DNA from: Selenomonadaceae bacterium
GTDB taxonomy: Bacteria; Bacillota; Negativicutes; Selenomonadales; Selenomonadaceae
Direction of reading: 5' to 3'
DNA length: 8,343 nucleotides
NCBI GenBank assembly: GCA_017453765.1
Contig: JAFTEG010000122.1
Span: 1-8,343, forward strand
Part shown: positions 1 to 4,513 of the stretch, in pieces
How the letters are laid out: each line of letters starts with the position of its first letter
How positions within the stretch are numbered: position 1 is the stretch's first letter
Program-made: the position numbers and the translations under genes
Notes under the pieces: model-generated
The model's input: the letters and a program-made list of their open reading frames with translations, nothing else
Databases searched by the model: none
What the model was told of the DNA's origin: nothing

Positions 1-378
1 CGCATCGTCGACAATAAATGGATGGAACACCTTGACCATATGGATATGCTCCGCGAAGGCATTAACCTGCGCGCGTACGGTCAGCGTAACCCGCTTGTCG
101 AATACAAAATTGAGGCGTTGGCAATGTTTGAAGAAATGGAGGCGGCGATACAAGACCAAATTGCCGCGTTAATGTACCATGTTTCCATTGTACAGCGCGA
201 AGAAGATTTACTGCAAGACAGATTGCAAACTGCGCGGGCGTCACACGGCGACGAAAGTTCACCTGCCGAAACTAAGAAAAAGCCTAAAACTGCCGATGGT
301 AAAAAAATTGGGCGTAACGATCCCTGTCCGTGCGGCTCCGGCAAAAAATATAAAAATTGTTGCGGACGCAGGAAGTAG
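1..378 (+). CDS. secA: SecA preprotein translocase ATPase, C-terminal part (5' end outside window)
   Basis: SecA is the cytoplasmic ATPase that pushes unfolded preproteins through the SecYEG membrane channel. The reading frame is open from base 1, so the gene begins upstream; 125 residues are visible. The first ~60 residues carry the highly conserved helical-scaffold segment ([19 protein letters not shown], then [14 protein letters not shown] and MFEEM). A variable lysine- and acid-rich linker follows (about residues 65-100). The chain ends in the zinc-binding tail [18 protein letters not shown] (CxC-x8-CC), which in characterised SecA proteins binds SecB and phospholipid. The ATG at 22 is internal to the SecA homology and is not the true start. 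A toxin gene begins 18 nt after the stop, where Bacillota often carry prfB, so accessory genes seem to have been placed directly behind secA. Identification is very secure. Confidence 0.97.
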   Translation, partial: RIVDNKWMEHLDHMDMLREGINLRAYGQRNPLVEYKIEALAMFEEMEAAIQDQIAALMYHVSIVQREEDLLQDRLQTARASHGDESSPAETKKKPKTADGKKIGRNDPCPCGSGKKYKNCCGRRK

Positions 379-396
379 TTTTATGCAGGTGAAGGT

Positions 397-750
397 ATGC
401 AAAAAATTATCTTTTACGAAGACAGCAAAGGCAACTCACCTGTTCGAGATTACACCAACGACCTTTTTCAAAAAGGTGACAAAGACAGCAACATAAAATT
501 CCGAAAAATAAAGCGCTGTATAGATAAACTTATGGACGAAGGTACCCGCGCCGGTGAAAAATTTGTCAAGCATATTGAAGGCGAAATTTGGGAACTTCGT
601 CCTGTGCCGGACAGAATTTTATTTGCCGCGTGGATTGAAGATTCATTTCTTTTACTGCACCAATTCAAAAAGGATACTCAAAAAACTCCGCGCCGTGAAA
701 TTGAAAAAGCTAAAAACGAATTGGAAGATTACATAGAAAGGGGCGATTGA
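397..750 (+). CDS. Gp49/HigB-like toxin of the RelE superfamily
   Basis: The 117-residue protein has the layout of the phage-derived Gp49-like / HigB family (RelE fold), whose characterised members are ribosome-dependent mRNA endonucleases. Visible signatures are the N-terminal strand IIFYEDSKGNSPVRDY, a middle KFVKHIEGEIWELRPV (the conserved K-H-x5-WELR block), a strand with ILFAAWIEDSFLLLHQF, and the C-terminal KKDTQKTPRREIEKAKNELEDY, which matches the family's typical KKTxKTPxxEIxxA ending. Length is normal for the family. AGGTGA at 387-392 lies 4 nt before the ATG and supports this start. It follows secA by 18 nt and precedes the next gene by 1 nt, so those two are probably co-transcribed. 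The usual partner of this family is a helix-turn-helix HigA-type antitoxin; the next gene does not look like one. Toxicity is inferred from family membership only. Confidence 0.85.
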   Translation: MQKIIFYEDSKGNSPVRDYTNDLFQKGDKDSNIKFRKIKRCIDKLMDEGTRAGEKFVKHIEGEIWELRPVPDRILFAAWIEDSFLLLHQFKKDTQKTPRREIEKAKNELEDYIERGD

Positions 751-751
751 T

Positions 752-1192
752 ATGGAATTTACAAAAGAATACTTGACCGAGCGGACAAAAGGCTTGACTG
801 CGTGGGAAGATTTGCGCAAGGTTTATGTTGAAATTGGCGCGATAACGCCTGCAGATATTGCAAACGACAAAATTTTTTCGGCGGCTGAAGGCATTCTTAT
901 TGACAAGCACGAGCGCGGCGAAATTACCGACCTTGAATTTAATCGTATGTCCATTGAACTGGATCATGAACATACCCGCTCTTGTGTTCAACGTTATGAC
1001 GAAGAATCTACGCTTGCCGGTAAACCTGTACAAAAGTGCGAGTGGGATTTTTGGCTTGATGAGCTTGATGAGATTATCGCCCAACGCAACGCCGGTAAAA
1101 TTACTGACGACGAATATTGGCATAAGTGCTTTGACCTTGATAAAAAATATTATTTTGCAGATGATGACGACGGACACCTTTATTTCAATTAA
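752..1192 (+). CDS. acidic protein of unknown function with two SHOCT-like repeats; possible toxin partner
   Basis: I do not recognise this 146-residue protein by full-length family. It starts 1 nt after the toxin stop, with GGGG inside the toxin's end as its SD, so translation is probably coupled. It is strongly acidic (about 35 Asp+Glu) and ends with a DDDD run. It has no visible signal peptide or membrane segment and no helix-turn-helix or ribbon-helix-helix pattern. Two segments resemble each other: around residues 52-75 (HERGEITDLEFNRMSIELDH) and 111-133 (NAGKITDDEYWHKCFDLDKK), both of the form G-(E/K)-I-T-D-x-E-(F/Y). This resembles the short SHOCT-type motif (G-x-I-T-x-E-E-F/Y), often found at protein ends. 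The position behind a toxin and the acidity allow an antitoxin role, but that is inference; it could equally be an unrelated hypothetical gene. The end lies 21 nt before argB. Confidence 0.75.
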   Translation: MEFTKEYLTERTKGLTAWEDLRKVYVEIGAITPADIANDKIFSAAEGILIDKHERGEITDLEFNRMSIELDHEHTRSCVQRYDEESTLAGKPVQKCEWDFWLDELDEIIAQRNAGKITDDEYWHKCFDLDKKYYFADDDDGHLYFN

Positions 1193-1200
1193 AATTTAAT

Positions 1201-1204
1201 GGAG
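1201..1204 (+). promoter_or_regulatory. ribosome binding site deciding the argB start
   Basis: GGAG lies 9 nt before the ATG at 1214. The in-frame ATG at 1199 overlaps this GGAG and has only an A/T-rich stretch without an SD upstream. The start at 1214 is therefore preferred. Confidence 0.7.
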
Positions 1205-1213
1205 TTGACTTTT

Positions 1214-2380
1214 ATGATTAATGAAGAGACTTTGAAAAAGGAATTGGCTGAACGCATTCTCAAAAATTTTGTGTCCAAAGAAAATGTTTCGGTTGAAGAT
1301 TTAATCGAAGACGCCAAAGTTGATGACAAGCTGATTGAAGATTGGACGCTTGAACTTATCGGCAGGGTTAAACTCAATCCCGATATCACGGATGAAGAAC
1401 TGGCAGAAGAAATTATTAAAATGTCGTCCCAGTTTGATGATGATTCCGACGATGAAAAAGACGATGAACTTGACGCCAAAGACGCCGCGCAGATTAAAAA
1501 TTTCACCGCCGCGCATAAAGCCGATATCTTGATTGAGGCTCTGCCTTACATTCAAGAATTTTACGGCAAAACCATTGTCATAAAGTACGGCGGCAATGCC
1601 ATGCTTAATGACGATTTGAAAGAAAAAGTTATGCAGGACGTGGCGCTTATGAAGTACGTCGGCATTAAGGTTGTCATTGTTCACGGCGGCGGTCCCGAAA
1701 TTACCCAGTTCCTTAAAAAAGTCGGCAAGGAAAGTTCATTCGTAAGCGGTCTTCGTGTCACGGACGAAGAAACCGTAGAAATTGCCGAAATGGTACTTGA
1801 CGGCAAAATTAATTCCGAAATTGTAACGCGGCTCAATCGGCGCGGTCTTCGTGCTGTCGGCTTAAGCGGCAAGGACGCGGGCTTAATTCAGGCTGAAAAA
1901 AAACTTGCCACCGTTTACGAACAAGCCGACAAGGTTAAAGTCGATATCGGCTACGTCGGCAAGTGCAAAAAGGTTGACGCGCGCATTTTGGAAGATTTAA
2001 TTTCGCGTGACTATGTTCCGGTCATTGCCCCTATCGGCGTAGGTGATGACGGCGAAAGTTACAATATCAATGCCGATTACGTTGCCGCTGATATCGCCGG
2101 TGCTCTTCGCGCTGAAAAACTTTTACTGCTTACTGACACGGACGGCGTTTATAAAACTTTAGGCGACAATGAATCTTTCCTTTCTACGCTGACTGCGCAA
2201 GAGGCACGCGAATTTATACGCGAGGGAATTATTTCCGGCGGTATGATTCCAAAAGTTGAAGCCTGCCTTCACGCTCTTCATAACGGCGCCAATAAAGCTC
2301 ACATTATCGACGGTCGTTTACCTCACTCTATCATACTCGAACTTTTCACCGCCGCCGGTATCGGTACGCAGGTTGTTTAG
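1214..2380 (+). CDS. argB: acetylglutamate kinase with a long acidic N-terminal extension
   Basis: ArgB phosphorylates N-acetyl-L-glutamate with ATP, the second step of arginine synthesis. From the 1214 ATG it is 388 residues, against about 290-300 for typical ArgB. The kinase core is complete: KYGGNAM with the phosphate-binding Lys124, HGGGP at 157-161, LSGKDAGLI, NINAD with Asn284 and Asp288 (matching E. coli Asn158 and Asp162), LLTDTDGVY, GGMIPK with Lys347 (E. coli Lys217), and AHIIDGR. The segment AAQIKNFTAAHKADILIEALPYI just before the core resembles the N-terminal helix of arginine-inhibited, hexameric NAGKs, so feedback inhibition by arginine is likely (inference). Ahead of it lie ~95 extra residues: a helical, acidic region followed by a DDDSDDEKDDELDAKD linker, of unknown function. 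No other arg genes are visible. The stop overlaps the hicB stop by 4 bp on the other strand. Confidence 0.95.
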   Translation: MINEETLKKELAERILKNFVSKENVSVEDLIEDAKVDDKLIEDWTLELIGRVKLNPDITDEELAEEIIKMSSQFDDDSDDEKDDELDAKDAAQIKNFTAAHKADILIEALPYIQEFYGKTIVIKYGGNAMLNDDLKEKVMQDVALMKYVGIKVVIVHGGGPEITQFLKKVGKESSFVSGLRVTDEETVEIAEMVLDGKINSEIVTRLNRRGLRAVGLSGKDAGLIQAEKKLATVYEQADKVKVDIGYVGKCKKVDARILEDLISRDYVPVIAPIGVGDDGESYNINADYVAADIAGALRAEKLLLLTDTDGVYKTLGDNESFLSTLTAQEAREFIREGIISGGMIPKVEACLHALHNGANKAHIIDGRLPHSIILELFTAAGIGTQVV

Positions 2381-2595
2381 GCGACGGAATTTTTTCTTCC
2401 GCCTTTTCTTACTGATTCGCAAAAATCCAAATAATCATCTACCGCCGCTCGAAATTCATTTTCAACGTCAGATTTATTTTCGCATTCAAAAGTTACCAAG
2501 TCTTCTATATCGTCAAGCCTTCCGAAAAAAATATTCTCCTCAAATTTCACCGTAGCTTGAAAGCCTTTGTATTTTTCTGTCTTCAAAATAATCAT
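2377..2595 (-). CDS. hicB: HicB-family antitoxin, short form without a visible DNA-binding domain
   Basis: HicB neutralises the HicA mRNA-cleaving toxin. The 72-residue product shows the HicB core: KYKGFQATVKFEENIFFGRL, then a LVTFECENKSDVENEFRAAVDDYLDFC block, equivalent to the family's FEGxxxxELxxAFxxAVDDYLxxC. Full-length relatives of this subtype usually continue with a ribbon-helix-helix DNA-binding domain; here the chain ends with VRKGGRKNSVA directly at the convergent argB stop. Two starts are possible. The ATG at 2595 sits immediately after GGAG (no spacer), while the TTG at 2586 (codon 4) has that same GGAG 9 nt upstream and would give MKTEKYKGF. The SD overlaps the hicA stop, 3 nt upstream, so translation should be coupled. 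Without the DNA-binding part, autoregulation by this protein is doubtful. Confidence 0.85.
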   Translation of the reverse strand: MIILKTEKYKGFQATVKFEENIFFGRLDDIEDLVTFECENKSDVENEFRAAVDDYLDFCESVRKGGRKNSVA

Positions 2596-2598
2596 CTC

Positions 2599-2856
2599 CT
2601 ACAAATCACCTTTTTGAGTAAGATATTCTGCCAAAGACTTCACGGCAGCTATACTCATTTCGTTGCCGGGATGCGGCTTGTGTAACAAAATTATACTTTC
2701 GTCCGACTCTCTGTAAAATCCTACTCTCGAACCTGATGTTTTACCTTTAGTATTTTCTACAAATCCAAGTTTATTCAAGAGTTGGCGCGCTTCATTGTAT
2801 GTGTAATCTTTTGGCGTTTCTCTAAGTCTTTGTTTAGCTTTTTCCAAATTACTCAA
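2599..2856 (-). CDS. hicA: HicA-family mRNA interferase toxin
   Basis: HicA toxins are small double-stranded-RNA-binding-fold proteins that cleave mRNA until bound by HicB. The 85-residue product has SNLEKAKQRLRETPKDYTYNEARQLLNKLGF, then ENTKGKTSGSRVGFYRE, then IILLHKPHPGNEMSIAAVKSLAEYL, a close fit to the HicA subtype with a KGKTSGSR core and LHKPHPGNEL. The start is set at the TTG at 2856, because GAGGTG (2868 to 2863 on the minus strand) lies 6 nt upstream and homology begins right at this codon; the frame is open further upstream to 2955 but has no SD there. The catalytic His seen in the GSxH motif of many HicA proteins is replaced by GSRV; the HKPH motif remains. It is first in the hicA-hicB pair and is divergent from mod. 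Confidence 0.88.
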   Translation of the reverse strand: MSNLEKAKQRLRETPKDYTYNEARQLLNKLGFVENTKGKTSGSRVGFYRESDESIILLHKPHPGNEMSIAAVKSLAEYLTQKGDL

Positions 2857-2862
2857 AAAATT

Positions 2863-2868
2863 CACCTC
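2863..2868 (-). promoter_or_regulatory. ribosome binding site deciding the hicA TTG start
   Basis: Read on the minus strand this is GAGGTG, followed by 6 nt and then TTG at 2856. No comparable SD precedes the ATG at 2886 or the ATG at 2955 in the same frame. Confidence 0.75.
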
Positions 2869-2910
2869 GTAACAAAATTTTATCATATTTAATTTGAAAT
2901 ACGCAATTAA

Positions 2911-2916
2911 AGGAAG
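2911..2916 (+). promoter_or_regulatory. ribosome binding site deciding the mod TTG start
   Basis: AGGAAG lies 7 nt before the TTG at 2924. The frame also has a TTG at 2894, but it lacks an SD and would add residues that do not belong to the Mod family start. Confidence 0.75.
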
Positions 2917-2923
2917 TGATTTT

Positions 2924-4513
2924 TTGCCAACGCTTAATTGGCTCGGTAAAGACAAGGTTGTAAACTACGCCGCGCAGGTTCCCTGTCACGCACTTGACTT
3001 CAAATACAATTTCGGCGGCACTTCCGGCAACAAAATCATTCACGGCGATAACCTGCTTGCACTTAAATCTTTACTCCCGCTGTACGCAGGGCGCGTCAAA
3101 TGCATTTATATTGATCCGCCGTATAACACCGGCAATGAAGGCTGGATTTACAACGACAATGTCAACTCGCCGCAGATTCAAAAATGGCTCGGTCAAGTTG
3201 TCGGACGTGAGGGCGAAGATTTAACGCGGCACGACAAGTGGCTTTGCATGATGTACCCGCGCTTAAAACTGCTTAAGCAACTTTTGTCTGACGACGGCGC
3301 CATTTTTATTTCCATTGATGACAATGAGCAAGCCAACTTGAAATTGGTATGCGATGAGATTTTCGGCGCGCAGAATTTTGTAGCAGAATCAATAGTGCAG
3401 TCTAATTCTGCAAAGAATAATGCAAATTTTATTTCCGTCACTCACGAATATTTATTGATTTACGCCAAAGATATAAACTCTACGCCTAAAAATTGGCGTG
3501 TAAAAAAATCTAATGCAGACGAATTTAAAAAGCGTTGCCTTCGGTTGATTAAAAGCGGTTTTAGTGCAGAAGAAATTCATAAGGAACTTTTGACGCTTAC
3601 GAAATATCCACGTTTCTTTGAATTTGACCATTATACATACTCCGACGAAAAAGGACCTTTCAGAGCAAGTGACTTGACTGCGCCAAACAGCAAAAATTTT
3701 TATGACATTATCCATCCTGTAACGAAATTACCTTGCAAAGTTGGAGGGCGCGGCTGGGCTTATTCGGAAAATGAAATGAACCGTTTGATAGCGGCGGGGA
3801 AAATTTTTTTCGGTAAAGATGAAACTGTAATGCCGCAATTAAAAAATTATTTGTTTGAAGATGATACTTCGCTGGCAAAATCGGTTTTATTTTTCGACAC
3901 ACAAGCAACTACAAAATGGGTAAAAGCCAATCGCTTTGAATTTAATTTTCCTAAGCCGGTTGAATTGATTGAATATATTTTGCAAATGTATCCAAACAAA
4001 AATTCAATCGTGCTGGACGCGTTTGCAGGTAGCGGGACGACGGCTCATGCAGTTTTGAATTTAAATGCGGCGGACGGCGGCGACAGAAAATTTATTTTGA
4101 TAGAAATGGAACCCTACGCCGAAAGTATCACGGCGGAGAGGGTACGGCGTGTCGGCGGCAGTTTTGATTATTATGAAGTGGGCGAGCCGCTGTTTGTGGA
4201 AGGTGACATAAATCCCGCCGTTTCGCTTGAACAGATTCGCGGCTACGTATGGGCGACGGAGACGGCGACAGAGTACGTTAAGCCGGAGTGCGACGACTGC
4301 GCGGAATTTTTGGGCGTCGACAAAGGCACGGCGTACTATTTTTATACCGGCGTATTGGACAGCGACTTTTTGGCGACGATGCGAACCCGCGCAGATTCAT
4401 ATGTGATATTTGCCGAGAGTAACGCGGTAGGTGAAGAATTTTTACAAAAATATAAAATAGAGTTCAAAAAAATTCCGCGCGATATAGTAAAAATTTGGAG
4501 TGATGCTGAATGA
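2924..4513 (+). CDS. mod: Type III restriction-modification system DNA adenine-N6 methyltransferase (Mod)
   Basis: Mod recognises the target site and transfers a methyl group from S-adenosylmethionine to adenine N6; it is also the specificity subunit for Res. From the TTG at 2924 the protein has 529 residues and begins MPTLNWLGKDKVVNY, the typical start of this family. Motifs are in beta-class order: IIHGDNLLAL (near 40-50), catalytic DPPY at 64-67 within CIYIDPPYNTGNE, the DDGAIFISIDDNE block near 120-135, and the SAM-binding FAGSG at 367-371, preceded by FPKPVELIEYIL. The stretch between, roughly residues 155-330, is the target-recognition region; by eye its DNA is more AT-rich and less GGC/GCG-laden than the flanks, as expected if it is exchanged between strains. 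No simple repeat that could drive phase variation is visible. The stop overlaps the res start (ATGA). DNA target unknown. Confidence 0.95.
   Translation: MPTLNWLGKDKVVNYAAQVPCHALDFKYNFGGTSGNKIIHGDNLLALKSLLPLYAGRVKCIYIDPPYNTGNEGWIYNDNVNSPQIQKWLGQVVGREGEDLTRHDKWLCMMYPRLKLLKQLLSDDGAIFISIDDNEQANLKLVCDEIFGAQNFVAESIVQSNSAKNNANFISVTHEYLLIYAKDINSTPKNWRVKKSNADEFKKRCLRLIKSGFSAEEIHKELLTLTKYPRFFEFDHYTYSDEKGPFRASDLTAPNSKNFYDIIHPVTKLPCKVGGRGWAYSENEMNRLIAAGKIFFGKDETVMPQLKNYLFEDDTSLAKSVLFFDTQATTKWVKANRFEFNFPKPVELIEYILQMYPNKNSIVLDAFAGSGTTAHAVLNLNAADGGDRKFILIEMEPYAESITAERVRRVGGSFDYYEVGEPLFVEGDINPAVSLEQIRGYVWATETATEYVKPECDDCAEFLGVDKGTAYYFYTGVLDSDFLATMRTRADSYVIFAESNAVGEEFLQKYKIEFKKIPRDIVKIWSDAE

Larger units (their letters stand above)
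2857..2923. promoter_or_regulatory. divergent hicA / mod intergenic promoter region
   Basis: Only 67 nt separate the TTG starts of hicA (minus) and mod (plus), so both promoters must lie here or within the opposite gene. The best -10-like element is TATGAT on the minus strand (2887 to 2882), giving hicA a short leader. On the plus strand TATCAT at 2881-2886 overlaps it almost completely and could serve mod. I see no good -35 box at proper spacing for either. The overlap suggests mutual interference or shared repression, but this is inference from sequence alone. Confidence 0.4.

Noticed and set aside
179..496. 105-codon plus-strand frame across the secA end and toxin start
   Set aside because: It overlaps two well-supported genes in another frame and has no homology-like features.
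710..1177. 155-codon open frame on the minus strand
   Set aside because: It lies antisense to the 752-1192 gene, has no SD-supported start that I can see and no family signature; its openness follows from the codon use of the sense gene.
1301..1684. 127-codon minus-strand open frame inside argB
   Set aside because: The sense strand encodes a convincing acetylglutamate kinase; the antisense product shows no recognisable motif.
2300..2400. frameshifted hicB continuing into argB antisense
   Set aside because: Past the hicB stop the minus strand is the complement of the conserved argB 3' end, and no ribbon-helix-helix-like sequence appears.
2924..4513. phase-variable mod gene
   Set aside because: No tandem simple-sequence tract is visible in the coding region or just upstream.
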